From contig NZ_CP033040.1 of the NCBI RefSeq assembly GCF_004293625.1, forward strand, positions 1,302,001 to 1,366,000: a DNA stretch of 64,000 nucleotides, read 5' to 3'. Below, in pieces: positions 18,267-29,158 of the stretch. Under the pieces are notes generated by a model. That model did no database searches. It saw nothing but the letters and a program-made list of their open reading frames with translations, and had not been told where the DNA came from. Each line of letters begins with the position of its first letter. Position 1 is the stretch's first letter. The DNA comes from Thiomicrorhabdus indica. GTDB taxonomy: Bacteria; Pseudomonadota; Gammaproteobacteria; Thiomicrospirales; Thiomicrospiraceae. The position numbers and the translations under genes are program-made.

Positions 18267-19208
18267 ATGTCTAATCAAGTTGATACACCTGAGTCACCCG
18301 AGTCGGATGAATCGTTTCAATGTGGCTTTGCTGCGGTAATTGGTCGGCCAAATGTTGGTAAATCGACAATCATGAATGAGCTTTTGGGTCAAAAACTTAG
18401 CATTACTTCGCACAAGCCTCAAACCACACGCCATAGAATTCATGGTATTCACACGACCGATGCCTTTCAGATTGTTTTTGTCGATACTCCTGGGATGCAT
18501 TTGGGAGGAAAGAAATCGATTAACGATTATATGAATCGTACCGCAACCAGTGCTTTTGCTGATGTAGATGTAGTGATGTTTGTAGTTGAAGCTGGGCGTT
18601 GGACGGAAGAAGATAAGGTGGTTGCACGCAAGCTTAAGCATTTGCAGATGCCAATTATTTTAGTAGTCAATAAGATTGATAAACTCAATGATAAAACCGA
18701 ACTTTACCCTTATGTTGAACAAATTCAACAAGAGGTTACGTTTGATGCCTTGTTACCTATTTCAGCGTATAAAAAAATCAATCTACCTGCATTGGAAACC
18801 GAAGTTTTAAAGTTTATTCCCAAGCAACCTGCGATTTTTCCAGAAGATTCTATTACAGATCGCTCGATGCGTTTTTTAGCAGCTGAAATGATTCGTGAAA
18901 AACTTATGCGTAGCCTTGGAGATGAAGTCCCTTATGGTGCGACAGTTGAAATCGAGCAGTTTGAATTTGATGACGAAGAGGGGCGTTGGGTCATTCATGG
19001 ATTGATTTTGGTTGAACGCGCGGGCCAAAAGAAAATTGTGATTGGTCACAAAGGTTCCGTTATTAAAGACATTGGTATGAAAGCGCGTAAAGATTTAATC
19101 GCCATGCTTGATGCACGCGTGCATCTAGAGTTGTGGGTTAAGGTGAAAGAAAACTGGTCGGATGATGCGCGTGCTTTGGCAAGCTTGGGCTATAACGATA
19201 ATATATAA
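18267..19208 (+). CDS. era: GTPase Era
   Basis: Era is a GTPase that helps mature the 30S ribosomal subunit by binding the 3' end of 16S rRNA. The GTPase motifs are GRPNVGKS (26-33), DTPGMH and NKIDKL. The C-terminal KH domain has VIGHKGSVIKDIGMKARKDL. Length is 313 with an acidic N-terminal extension of about 18 residues before the first GTPase strand. No strong Shine-Dalgarno precedes the ATG. It sits between rnc and recO as in E. coli. Confidence 0.96.
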   Translation: MSNQVDTPESPESDESFQCGFAAVIGRPNVGKSTIMNELLGQKLSITSHKPQTTRHRIHGIHTTDAFQIVFVDTPGMHLGGKKSINDYMNRTATSAFADVDVVMFVVEAGRWTEEDKVVARKLKHLQMPIILVVNKIDKLNDKTELYPYVEQIQQEVTFDALLPISAYKKINLPALETEVLKFIPKQPAIFPEDSITDRSMRFLAAEMIREKLMRSLGDEVPYGATVEIEQFEFDDEEGRWVIHGLILVERAGQKKIVIGHKGSVIKDIGMKARKDLIAMLDARVHLELWVKVKENWSDDARALASLGYNDNI

Positions 19209-19222
19209 AATTTTTGGATTAC

Positions 19223-19236
19223 TTACCGGCCGGTAA
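19223..19236. repeat. ACCGGCCGGT palindrome copy 7 (era-recO gap)
   Basis: The core is 19225-19234, 14-bp with TT/AA flanks. It fills the middle of the 62-bp gap between era and recO. Confidence 0.95.
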
Positions 19237-19270
19237 ACTTTCTCAGCTACCTTGATGAACTAAGATTCGC

Positions 19271-19972
19271 ATGCCAAACTTTGAACAACATTGTGCCTAT
19301 GTACTCCATAGTCGGCCTTATCGTGAAACCTCGGCTCTGGTGACATTTATTGCTCCGCAAAAAGGTAAATTTAATGCGATTGTTCGTGGGGTTAAAGGCC
19401 CAAAAGCCAAGAACAAATCTGCTCTTATCCAACCGTTTCAAAAACTGGAGCTTCGTTGGAAACCCAATGAACGTTCCGAACTTGTCTCACTTCAGTCTTT
19501 AGAATTTGCTCAGCTGAGTTTTCCGCTCCAAGCGACCGCAAATATTTGCGGGCTTTATGCCAATGAATTGTTATATCGTTTGATGTTTCCTCAGATTGAA
19601 GCGCAAACGATTTTTCATGTTTATGAACAGTTATTGTATTCGTTAGTAAAAACTCAAACGTTGGATAAGGCGGATCAACAAGCACAAATTGAATGGGGTT
19701 TGAGGTTGTTTGAGTATCAAATACTCAGTGAGTGGTTAGAAGGTTTTTCATTAGAAAATATCGAAAATTTATCGCAAGAATTTCGTTATGAGTTTATTCC
19801 AGATTGGGGCTGGAAACACCATCCGCAAGGGATTTGTGGCAGAGACCTATTAAGTTTGCAGAATCAAGAGTTTGTACAGGCCTCTTTGCCGGCTTTGAAA
19901 AGGCTCATGCGGTATCAGATTTCCAGTCTGTTAGGAAATAAGCCTTTAAATACTCGTAAGCTTTTCTCTTAG
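19271..19972 (+). CDS. recO: DNA repair protein RecO
   Basis: RecO loads RecA on gapped DNA together with RecR, in the RecFOR pathway. The N-terminal OB-fold is recognisable (AYVLHSRPYRETSALVTF, KGKFNAIVRGVKG), followed by LYANELLYRLM in the helical C-terminal part. Length is 233, close to E. coli (242). No zinc-finger cysteines are seen, as in other gammaproteobacteria. The start lacks a clear ribosome site. It lies in the conserved rnc-era-recO-pdxJ-acpS order, separated from era by a palindrome copy. Confidence 0.92.
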   Translation: MPNFEQHCAYVLHSRPYRETSALVTFIAPQKGKFNAIVRGVKGPKAKNKSALIQPFQKLELRWKPNERSELVSLQSLEFAQLSFPLQATANICGLYANELLYRLMFPQIEAQTIFHVYEQLLYSLVKTQTLDKADQQAQIEWGLRLFEYQILSEWLEGFSLENIENLSQEFRYEFIPDWGWKHHPQGICGRDLLSLQNQEFVQASLPALKRLMRYQISSLLGNKPLNTRKLFS

Positions 19973-20081
19973 CGCAGGATTCTTTAACATTTATTTGTGA
20001 AAAAGCTTTAGAATTTCCAACTTTAGTCAGCTTGCATTTTTAGCGGCGGTTTAAGCAAACGTCTAACTATAAGGTACCTCT

Positions 20082-20831
20082 ATGAATCCCATTTATCTCG
20101 GTTTGAATATTGATCATGTTGCCACACTTCGTCAAGCACGAGGTACGCGTTATCCTGATCCAATTAAAGCGGCATTGGATGCGGAAATGGCCGGAGCGGA
20201 TTCTATAACACTGCATTTGCGTGAGGATCGTCGCCATATTCAAGATGAAGATGTTTTGCGAATTGCACAAGTTCGACAAACGAAAGTGAATTTGGAAATG
20301 GCAGCGACAGAGGAAATGGTTCAAATTGCCTGTGCTGTCAAACCCGAAGATATTTGCTTAGTGCCTGAAAAACGTGAAGAATTAACCACGGAAGGCGGCT
20401 TGGATGTTGCAGGTCAAAAACCTTGGCTAACAAAAGTGTGTGCTCGTTTAGCGGATGCAGGTTGCCGTGTCTCGTTATTTATTGATCCTGATGAATCGCA
20501 AATTTTGGCTGCGAAAGAAGTCGGTGCCCCAGTCATTGAACTACATACTGGCACTTATGCAGAACTTGAAAAAACTGAAGACGTTGCAGCGGAATTAGAG
20601 CGAATCAGGCAGGCCACATCTTTTGCGGTCGAGAATGGTTTGATTGTGAATGCAGGGCACGGGTTGCATTATCATAATGTACAACCGATTGCTGCCATTA
20701 AAGAGATTGAAGAGTTGAATATTGGCCATGCAATTATTGCGCAAGCAATCTATTCGGGCTTACCTGAGGCCGTAAAAGAGATGAAACGCTTAATGGTAGA
20801 AGCTCGTCAAAATGCTTATTTAGTCGATTAA
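20082..20831 (+). CDS. pdxJ: Pyridoxine 5'-phosphate synthase
   Basis: PdxJ condenses aminoacetone-type 3-amino-2-oxopropyl phosphate with deoxyxylulose phosphate to form pyridoxine phosphate, the last ring-closing step of vitamin B6 synthesis. The family starts with [17 protein letters not shown] and has [35 protein letters not shown] and [11 protein letters not shown], all present. The 249 residues are full length (E. coli 243). AAGG is placed 9 nt before the ATG. acpS follows after 35 bp; this pair is conserved in E. coli and Pseudomonas. Confidence 0.97.
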   Translation: MNPIYLGLNIDHVATLRQARGTRYPDPIKAALDAEMAGADSITLHLREDRRHIQDEDVLRIAQVRQTKVNLEMAATEEMVQIACAVKPEDICLVPEKREELTTEGGLDVAGQKPWLTKVCARLADAGCRVSLFIDPDESQILAAKEVGAPVIELHTGTYAELEKTEDVAAELERIRQATSFAVENGLIVNAGHGLHYHNVQPIAAIKEIEELNIGHAIIAQAIYSGLPEAVKEMKRLMVEARQNAYLVD

Positions 20832-20851
20832 TTCAGAGCTTTCAAAACGTA

Positions 20852-20861
20852 ACCGGCCGGT
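20852..20861. repeat. ACCGGCCGGT palindrome copy 8 (immediately before acpS)
   Basis: Ends 5 nt before the acpS ATG, exactly where a Shine-Dalgarno would normally be. Confidence 0.95.
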
Positions 20862-20866
20862 ATAAA

Positions 20867-21250
20867 ATGATTATAGGGATTGGGACTGATATTGTAGAAA
20901 TCGCTCGCATTGAAAAAATGCTGGCGAATCATCCCCAATCGTTTCCAGAACGGTTATTGACTGAATTTGAACTAAAAGACTTTGCGACTAAAAAATTTCC
21001 TGAAAAATTTTTAGCGAAACGTTGGGCGATTAAAGAAGCCATTTCAAAAGCCTTGGGAACAGGGATTGCAAAGGGCGTTAGCTTCACTGATATGGAAGTT
21101 TCTCATACCGAATTAGGCGCACCAGTCCTTCGTTTAACCGGCCGGTCAAAAAAACGAGCCGATGAATTGGGGATTCAAAACTGGCAAATCAGCGTCAGTG
21201 ATGAACAGCATTATTGCGTTGCCTTTGCGCTTGCCCAAGACTCGTTCTAA
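20867..21250 (+). CDS. acpS: Holo-[acyl-carrier-protein] synthase
   Basis: AcpS transfers the phosphopantetheine arm from coenzyme A to acyl carrier protein. The protein starts IIGIGTDIVEIARIEKM (metal-binding D in GTDIVE) and has FLAKRWAIKEAISKALG with the second metal-binding glutamate, both family signatures. The 127 residues match E. coli (126). No GGAG-like site precedes the ATG; the 15 bases upstream are mostly a palindrome copy. A second copy lies inside the gene and encodes Leu-Thr-Gly-Arg-Ser at 21137. It may be coupled to pdxJ. Confidence 0.96.
   Translation: MIIGIGTDIVEIARIEKMLANHPQSFPERLLTEFELKDFATKKFPEKFLAKRWAIKEAISKALGTGIAKGVSFTDMEVSHTELGAPVLRLTGRSKKRADELGIQNWQISVSDEQHYCVAFALAQDSF
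21137..21146. repeat. ACCGGCCGGT palindrome copy 9 (inside acpS)
   Basis: Reads Thr-Gly-Arg, the only exact in-gene copy in this frame. Confidence 0.95.
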
Positions 21251-21279
21251 AGGTTCGTGTCCAAAGTTGGTTGGAGCCA

Positions 21280-21675
21280 ATGATTTCTATGCAATTAACA
21301 TTTCATTCAGACGAATTTTCCAATCTACCACTCGATGATCAATGTCAGCAGTTAAAAAACTTTTTTGAATCTCAAATCGACCGAATTGACCGCCAATTAG
21401 TTCGTGATTTAAGTTTTATTTCACAGCTTGCTCATTACAAAGAAGGAATGAAAATCATTCGGGTTGAATCGATACCGGCCGGTAAAAACTTGGATCGTTT
21501 TTATCTATACTTTGAATACGAATGGCATATTTTTCAAGGGTGTATGGCAATGGAAGACAGCGGCATAATGAAGGATAAAGTCAAATTCTCCATCGACTCT
21601 TCAAGTATACCCTTGCACAGCATCATACTGGATTTAACCCCTTTCCAAACCCTTTCTACCGCAGATGAACTCTAA
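21280..21675 (+). CDS. Hypothetical protein, no recognised family
   Basis: I do not recognise this protein of about 131 residues. It is soluble, without signal peptide or membrane helix, and alternates charged helical N-terminal sequence (QQLKNFFESQIDRIDRQL) with strand-rich aromatic sequence (DRFYLYFEYEWHIFQGCM). It starts 30 bp after acpS, probably at ATG 21280 or ATG 21289; GGAG is at 21273-21276, rather close to the first and rather far from the second. It contains a palindrome copy read as Ile-Pro-Ala-Gly-Lys. Co-direction suggests it ends the acpS transcript. Length, codon use and a plausible ribosome site make it likely to be real. Confidence 0.6.
   Translation: MISMQLTFHSDEFSNLPLDDQCQQLKNFFESQIDRIDRQLVRDLSFISQLAHYKEGMKIIRVESIPAGKNLDRFYLYFEYEWHIFQGCMAMEDSGIMKDKVKFSIDSSSIPLHSIILDLTPFQTLSTADEL
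21473..21484. repeat. ACCGGCCGGT palindrome copy 10 (inside hypothetical gene)
   Basis: The core is 21474-21483, 12-bp with T/A flanks. Read as Pro-Ala-Gly followed by Lys. Confidence 0.95.
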
Positions 21676-21834
21676 CGAGTTTTTCCAGAAACATTCCATC
21701 AAATCCTAGAAAAGTTTTTCAGCTTGATAAGCCCATTTCTCGCCAACTCAAAAGCAGCTAAGGTAGAATATTACGCAGTTTGAATTGTTAAATGGTGGCT
21801 TGGTTCGGAAGGATTAAGGTCACCTCTGAATTAA

Positions 21835-24060
<2,226 letters not shown>

Positions 24061-24068
24061 TGATTTAT

Positions 24069-24080
24069 TACCGGCCGGTA
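24069..24080. repeat. ACCGGCCGGT palindrome copy 11 (after icd)
   Basis: The core is 24070-24079, 12-bp with flanks, 9 bp after the icd stop codon. Confidence 0.95.
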
Positions 24081-24146
24081 GACTTTCTTTAGGGCATAAA
24101 TAGACCCAAAGGTTAAGTTCTATCGCGGGTTCGAAAGGAGAATCGA

Positions 24147-24494
24147 ATGAAAGATAAGTTTATTAAAAAACCGCAATTTTTGGCAGCGAGTCTTTTAATC
24201 ATGCTGACCATTGGTATTGCAGGTGACAATTTTACGTTCCTACAAACCATTATTGGTTTAATGGCTTGGTTCATGATTTGGCCAATGAAAGACTTACCAA
24301 CAAGCTATTATGGTCAATGGTTTATTGCTGGTATGTTTGGTGGTGCTGCGCTGTTAGTGTTTGGTGTTTTCTTACAGCTTTTTGGCATGGCTTATGCCGC
24401 AGGTATCGGTTATCTGATTTTCTGGGCAATGGCGGCCGCAACGGTGTATTTCTTAGTGTTAAACCCAAGAAATATTGTTGAAGAAAGAGAATGA
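24147..24494 (+). CDS. Small inner-membrane protein of unknown function
   Basis: This 115-residue protein is almost entirely hydrophobic. I count four likely membrane helices: about 10-26, 31-47, 57-80 and 84-107, with short charged ends (MKDKFIKK at the start, NPRNIVEERE at the end). I see no family motif. The start is good: AAAGGAG lies 6 nt before the ATG. It ends 20 bp from the convergent stop of the GGDEF-EAL gene. It may be part of the icd transcript or independent; no function can be given. Confidence 0.75.
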   Translation: MKDKFIKKPQFLAASLLIMLTIGIAGDNFTFLQTIIGLMAWFMIWPMKDLPTSYYGQWFIAGMFGGAALLVFGVFLQLFGMAYAAGIGYLIFWAMAAATVYFLVLNPRNIVEERE

Positions 24495-24514
24495 GGCTCT
24501 TTGATTATTTAGAT

Positions 24515-26629
24515 TTAAGTTGTTTGATCTCTTATTAATTTCTCAAACTCTTTCCTGGGAACTGGGCAACTGAAATAGTATCCCTGCCCGTAATCACACT
24601 TCATTGCTTTAAGCATCTCAAGTTGTTGCTGAGTTTCAATTCCTTCGGCGACAACTTTCATTTGAAAACTATGTGCCATGGCAATTGTTGCCCTAACCAG
24701 CCCAAGATCTGATGGGTCATCGGTTATATCACTAATAAAACTTTTATCGATTTTTAAAGCTGTAAAGGGATAATTTCGCAGATAGCTTAAAGAGGAATAT
24801 CCTGTTCCAAAGTCATCCATATATATATTTAACTTCATATCACAAAGCTCTTGAAGCGCTTCTTCAACGTGTGAATACCCAGTAATTAGTGTTCCTTCGG
24901 TTATTTCTAAATTTATAGTCGAATTTTTCAATTGATGTTTCTGTAGCAGTCCTTGAATGTTGTTGACAAGCTCCATTGAACGAAATTGAAGTGGGGATAG
25001 GTTGACTGATAGGGTAAATTCACTTAAATAGTTCTCTTGCCAATATTTTGCTTGTGAAAAGGAGTGAGAGAGAACAAAGTGGCCAATTTCATTAATCACT
25101 CCTAATTGTTCTGCAATCGGAATGAATTCTTCAGGGGAGACTTGGCCAAATTCTGAACTGTTCCAACGAAGTAAAGCTTCTGCTCCAGTAATCTTGTCGT
25201 TTTTTAAGGAGACAATCGGTTGGTAGTAAATTTCTAACTCATGTTTTTTTAGGGCATTGTGTAATTGTTCTTCTATGTTTAATCGACGAGTTACTTTTTC
25301 GTTGAGTTCCTTAGTAAAAAAGGAATAGGTGTTTCTACCAAGTTCTTTAGCTCGATACATAGCTGTATCTGCATTTTGAAGAATAGTTTGTGGGTCCTCC
25401 CCATCATTGGGGTAGAGGGCAACGCCAATACTGGTTGTCAGTAGTAGTTCTCGGTTTTCAATTGGTAAAGGACTGCGAAACTGTTCAAGTAATTTTTCTG
25501 CGATTAATTGCGCTTCAATCATTGATGGTAAATCTGCTAAAAGGATAATGAATTCATCGCCTCCAAGACGACCAACAGTATCACCTAGTCGGGTAACTTG
25601 GATGAGTCGATTGGCGACTTCTATCAGCAGTTTGTCACCAACATCGTGACCTAGTGTATCGTTAACTTTTTTAAAGTCGTCTAGGTCAAAAAACATGACG
25701 GCAATGATCTCATCCTTGCGTTTGGCTTCATCGATCGATTGTTTTAGTCGATCCATAGATAGAAAGCGATTGGGTAGGCCGGTTAAATGATCAAAATGTG
25801 CCTGCTGTTGAATTTGATTTTTGGCAATGGATATATCATTTGCCATCTGCTTAAGAGAAGCTGACAGTTGGTCTACTTCATTTCTAGCCTGTACTTTTGC
25901 CGGAATTTGATAGTTCAAATTTCCAGCAGCAAATTCCTTTGCAGCTTTAGTCATTTCAGCAATGGGTTTTGAAAAGGACTTTCTTGCTTTTACTCCGAGC
26001 AAAACACTGACAATGAGAATAACAAAAAGGCCAATTGCTCCAACAATTATGAGTGCTTGATGAAACTTAGTAATGCTAGAATTAACATCATCTTGTAGCC
26101 TTGCGACTAATATTTGGTCTTTTTCTTGGGAGAATACAATTCGGATATAGCCAACCGGTTTATGTTCAATCCCAATTTTTGCAAAGATAACTCTTTGACC
26201 TTGATCATTGTGAGTTAGGTAACTTTGCTTGTCTTTTAAAGGCTCGGGAATAACAATGCTTTTTCCATAGTTTCTATTAGCTTCAGTCCCATCTGTAATA
26301 ATTGTGCCAGTAAGGTCGGTAATTAGAATTGATTTAGGTTTTAGCCAGCCTTTTAATTGATAAAGTTCGTCATTGAGTAGTGATATATCAAATTCATAAA
26401 TAGGGTTAAAAAGTCTCAGGTTGATATAACGAAGATTACTTTTCAGTATCGCTTCGGAATCATTTAAGTAAGTTTCCGAAAAAGAAGCTGTTAGCTCGTT
26501 TTGTAGCTTTTGGGTTCTGTCCAATATAAGAAATGCAACTAATCCTAAAACGAAAATCACTAAAGTGCTTGCCGTCAACGCAAATGAAAAAACGAATTGA
26601 GTACTTAATTTATTAAAAAACTTTGGCAT
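24515..26629 (-). CDS. Membrane-bound GGDEF-EAL protein (c-di-GMP turnover)
   Basis: This 704-residue protein has TM1 (about 12-37), a periplasmic sensor of about 150 residues, TM2 (about 192-214), a HAMP domain (about 211-265), then GGDEF and EAL domains. The GGDEF motif is intact at 356-360 and an inhibitory I-site RLGD lies at 347-350, five residues before it. The EAL motif is intact (484-486 in GAEALLRW), as are DDFGTGYSS and AEGIET. So both synthesis and hydrolysis of c-di-GMP are possible on sequence grounds. It starts 2 nt after the stop of the PhnD-like gene, so the two form an operon, and the binding protein may present its ligand to this sensor (inference). Confidence 0.92.
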   Translation of the reverse strand: MPKFFNKLSTQFVFSFALTASTLVIFVLGLVAFLILDRTQKLQNELTASFSETYLNDSEAILKSNLRYINLRLFNPIYEFDISLLNDELYQLKGWLKPKSILITDLTGTIITDGTEANRNYGKSIVIPEPLKDKQSYLTHNDQGQRVIFAKIGIEHKPVGYIRIVFSQEKDQILVARLQDDVNSSITKFHQALIIVGAIGLFVILIVSVLLGVKARKSFSKPIAEMTKAAKEFAAGNLNYQIPAKVQARNEVDQLSASLKQMANDISIAKNQIQQQAHFDHLTGLPNRFLSMDRLKQSIDEAKRKDEIIAVMFFDLDDFKKVNDTLGHDVGDKLLIEVANRLIQVTRLGDTVGRLGGDEFIILLADLPSMIEAQLIAEKLLEQFRSPLPIENRELLLTTSIGVALYPNDGEDPQTILQNADTAMYRAKELGRNTYSFFTKELNEKVTRRLNIEEQLHNALKKHELEIYYQPIVSLKNDKITGAEALLRWNSSEFGQVSPEEFIPIAEQLGVINEIGHFVLSHSFSQAKYWQENYLSEFTLSVNLSPLQFRSMELVNNIQGLLQKHQLKNSTINLEITEGTLITGYSHVEEALQELCDMKLNIYMDDFGTGYSSLSYLRNYPFTALKIDKSFISDITDDPSDLGLVRATIAMAHSFQMKVVAEGIETQQQLEMLKAMKCDYGQGYYFSCPVPRKEFEKLIRDQTT

Positions 26630-26631
26630 GG

Positions 26632-27525
26632 CTAATGGTGAAGTAAATTATCCCAATATTTAAGGTTTTCTTGGTCTTCGCTACTGAGGTGTTCGATTTT
26701 TTTGATATTGGCAGCCGCTTTTAAAGCTTTTTGACCTTCTTCTGAAAGGTGAGCATCAACCAAAATCTGATTGACACTATTCTTTATTCGGTTTGAAGTG
26801 GATGACGTGAAAGAAAACAGCCATCTTAAAATCGGTCTGGTTTGCCCAATAATTTTTAGATCTTTTTTTATAACCGTTGGAATACGCTCCCAATCGCCAT
26901 TATTAAACGCGCCAACTTGTGCCTTTCTATTGTGGACCCAGTATGCTTGATTTGATTCAGAGCCAGAAAAAACATAGGGGATTGTTTTGCTTGTATTCGT
27001 AGCTTGTCCGAATTCCATCAATTGATAGCCTAAGGATTCTAAAGTGATTTTTGGAATAAAGTAAGCTGAAGTTGAGCGTGGTGCTTCAAAGGCCATTAAG
27101 TGACCAGAAAGGTTTTCAAGTGAGTTGAGTTTATTTTTTCTGTGTGTAAAAAAGACAGAGTGATATTGCCGTTGACCTTTGCGCCAGATAAGCAATTCTG
27201 GGTGTAGCTTTTGAGTACGTTTTTTAAGTATTAAACTTGGAATGACACCTTCAAAAATTGCATCGACTTTTCCATTCTCAATGAGGATAGCAAGCTCTTC
27301 AATACTTTCGACTACAACAAGAGGAGCGACCTGAATATTTAGCTCAGATAGTTTTTGTTTTAAATAGTTATTTAAGGGTAAGTACTGTTTTAAAGCATGA
27401 TCAGAACGGTCAGGACGTTCATTGACGACTGCCAGTTGGAAGTCATCTTGTGCAAATATTGGAAAAGAAAGCGACAAGACAATTAAGGCCAATACCTTAA
27501 ATCTCCATTTATGTAAGTAAATCAT
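26632..27525 (-). CDS. PhnD-like periplasmic substrate-binding protein
   Basis: This 297-residue protein has a signal peptide (about 1-25, ending PIFAQ) and the fold pattern of PhnD-type phosphate/phosphonate-binding proteins: QLAVVNERPDRSDHALKQYLPLNNYLKQ at the start, a central GKVDAIFEG, LIWRKGQRQYHSVFFTHR, and the LMAFEAPRSTSAYFIP ligand-loop region. There is no ABC transporter beside it. It is followed 2 nt later by a membrane GGDEF-EAL protein, an arrangement seen elsewhere in which a binding protein serves as the sensor partner. A Pho-box-like sequence lies about 57 bp upstream. The ligand is unknown; phosphate, phosphonate or phosphite are candidates from the family. Confidence 0.82.
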   Translation of the reverse strand: MIYLHKWRFKVLALIVLSLSFPIFAQDDFQLAVVNERPDRSDHALKQYLPLNNYLKQKLSELNIQVAPLVVVESIEELAILIENGKVDAIFEGVIPSLILKKRTQKLHPELLIWRKGQRQYHSVFFTHRKNKLNSLENLSGHLMAFEAPRSTSAYFIPKITLESLGYQLMEFGQATNTSKTIPYVFSGSESNQAYWVHNRKAQVGAFNNGDWERIPTVIKKDLKIIGQTRPILRWLFSFTSSTSNRIKNSVNQILVDAHLSEEGQKALKAAANIKKIEHLSSEDQENLKYWDNLLHH

Positions 27526-27581
27526 TTGCCAATCCAGCGGTGATCTTTTAAATCAACTATATAACAGAGTGATGTTCAATA

Positions 27582-27600
27582 AATGAAGATTTATGACAAA
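27582..27600 (-). promoter_or_regulatory. Weak Pho-box-like sequence before the PhnD-like gene
   Basis: On the minus strand the first half and spacer (TTGTCATAAATCT) fit the PhoB consensus CTGTCATAWAWCTGTCAY well, but the second half reads CTTCATT and lacks a base. A TATAT-rich -10-like region follows about 17 nt later, farther than usual. This is suggestive only. Confidence 0.3.
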
Positions 27601-27624
27601 GGCAATACATTATATCTTGCCTTT
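27598..27624 (-). terminator. Hairpin after the YebC-family gene
   Basis: A perfect 8-bp stem AAAGGCAA / TTGCCTTT with an 11-nt loop lies 49 bp beyond the stop codon. The T tract is short. The 3' arm touches the Pho-box-like site. Confidence 0.45.
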
Positions 27625-27672
27625 CTTAACGGTGTTTATGGTAGTTTTGCTTCGCTCAACTGCCGGTGATAT

Positions 27673-28389
27673 CTATAATTCGATATCAAAGTAAACGTTT
27701 TGTACATCATCTACGTTTTCAAGCGCTGCAATGAACTTTTCAAAGTTTTCTAAATCTTCGCCTTCAAGTTTTTTGGTGAGGTTAGGTACAAATTGAATCT
27801 CATCTACATCAAATTCAATTCCCTCAAATGCTTCCATCAACGCCGTTTTTGCTTTGTTATATTCTGTATTTGGCACAAATACAGTCGCTTTAGCATCCTC
27901 AACTTCTACGTCAGTGACATCCACATCAGCCATCAACAAAGCTTCAAGAATTTCTTCGTCATCTTCCGCTGAAAAAACAAAGATTGCTGCGTGATCGAAC
28001 ATGTGAGCGACAGATCCAGGTGTTCCAATTTTTGCATTGGCTTTGTTAAAAACGCCACGTAAATCACCAAATGTACGATTAGGGTTGTCAGTTAAACAAT
28101 CGATAATTACCATTGAGCTTCCTGGGCCATAGCCTTCGTAGCGAGCAACAGAAAAATCTTCGCCGCCTCCACCGGTGGCTTTATCAAGGGCTTTTTCAAT
28201 TACGTGTGCTGGCACTTGCTCTTTTTTTGCGCGTTCAATCAAACCGGCCAAAGCAAGGTTTCCAGAGGTTTCTGCACCACCGCTTTTTGCACACATATAG
28301 ATTTCTTTCGAAAATTTACTGTAAACCTTAGCTTTTTGATCCGAGGTTTTCGCCATCGATTCTTTACGGTTTTGGTAAGCTCTTCCCAT
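27673..28389 (-). CDS. YebC/PmpR-family protein (YeeN-like subgroup)
   Basis: Members of this family act as DNA-binding regulators or as translation factors that rescue stalled ribosomes at proline runs. This 238-residue protein has the family landmarks [75 protein letters not shown] and the [12 protein letters not shown] segment. The N-terminus [15 protein letters not shown] and short loops resemble the YeeN-like subgroup rather than the ruvC-linked yebC, so a second paralogue may exist elsewhere. It is transcribed in the same direction as the upstream phnA gene, 61 bp away. Confidence 0.92.
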   Translation of the reverse strand: MGRAYQNRKESMAKTSDQKAKVYSKFSKEIYMCAKSGGAETSGNLALAGLIERAKKEQVPAHVIEKALDKATGGGGEDFSVARYEGYGPGSSMVIIDCLTDNPNRTFGDLRGVFNKANAKIGTPGSVAHMFDHAAIFVFSAEDDEEILEALLMADVDVTDVEVEDAKATVFVPNTEYNKAKTALMEAFEGIEFDVDEIQFVPNLTKKLEGEDLENFEKFIAALENVDDVQNVYFDIEL

Positions 28390-28450
28390 ACTAATCTCCG
28401 TGGGTAATCATTAAGTCGTTATTATTAAATTTCTGTGAATTGAATTGGTT

Positions 28451-29017
28451 TTAGAGTTTTTTCAAGTAAGCTGCGACCAATACAATTTGCGTGCCGTTTA
28501 CTTTACCTTCAACATGCAAAGGGTTATCACTCATTCGAATACCTTTAACAGTGGTCCCACGCTTCGCAGTAAAGTTCGCACCTTTAACAACAAGGTCTTT
28601 GATTAAGGTTACATCGTCACCTTCTTTAAGAGGGGTGCCGTTCGAATCGACCGTGTTGGAGATTTCTTCTTCTTGAGCAATACCGGCTTTCGCCCACTCT
28701 AGCACATCGTCTTCAAGGTACATCATATCCAAAAGGTCTTGAGGCCAGCCTTCAGCGCGAAGACGGTCAAGCATACGGTAAGCCACAACTTGAACGGCTG
28801 TTACAGGCGACCACATTGAATCATTCAAGCAGCGCCAATGATTAGCATCCATTGGAGACACTTCGGTGATTTGATTACGACAGGTTTCGCAAGCAAATAC
28901 GCTTTGTTCTGCTGTCCCATCAGAAGGGTCAACACTCAATACCTGAACATTTTCGGTACTTCCACATAGTTCACATTTATGGCCACTGCGTTCAATGAGT
29001 GCTTGTTCAACTGACAT
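28451..29017 (-). CDS. phnA: PhnA-family protein
   Basis: This 188-residue protein carries an N-terminal zinc-ribbon-like part with two CxxC pairs (CELCGS and CETCRN) and a C-terminal SH3-like PhnA domain (DSNGTPLKEGDDVTLIKDLVVKGANFTAKRGTTVKGI ... VEGKVNGTQIVL as separate stretches). E. coli YjdM/PhnA has about 111 residues, so this is the longer form with an inserted helical segment. Despite the historical name, a role in phosphonate use is not established. AGGAG lies 8 nt before the ATG. It probably shares a transcript with the YebC-family gene. Confidence 0.88.
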   Translation of the reverse strand: MSVEQALIERSGHKCELCGSTENVQVLSVDPSDGTAEQSVFACETCRNQITEVSPMDANHWRCLNDSMWSPVTAVQVVAYRMLDRLRAEGWPQDLLDMMYLEDDVLEWAKAGIAQEEEISNTVDSNGTPLKEGDDVTLIKDLVVKGANFTAKRGTTVKGIRMSDNPLHVEGKVNGTQIVLVAAYLKKL

Positions 29018-29158
29018 CTTAAGAATCTCCTAAATTTCAAAACGCATATTATGCCCGAAATGAATCGATTTTTGACTATTGCATGAAAAGTTTCGTGAAA
29101 GCCGAAGATAAAAACTTTAGAATTAAGTTTTTACTTTAATGCCTAACTTTTTCTTTGG

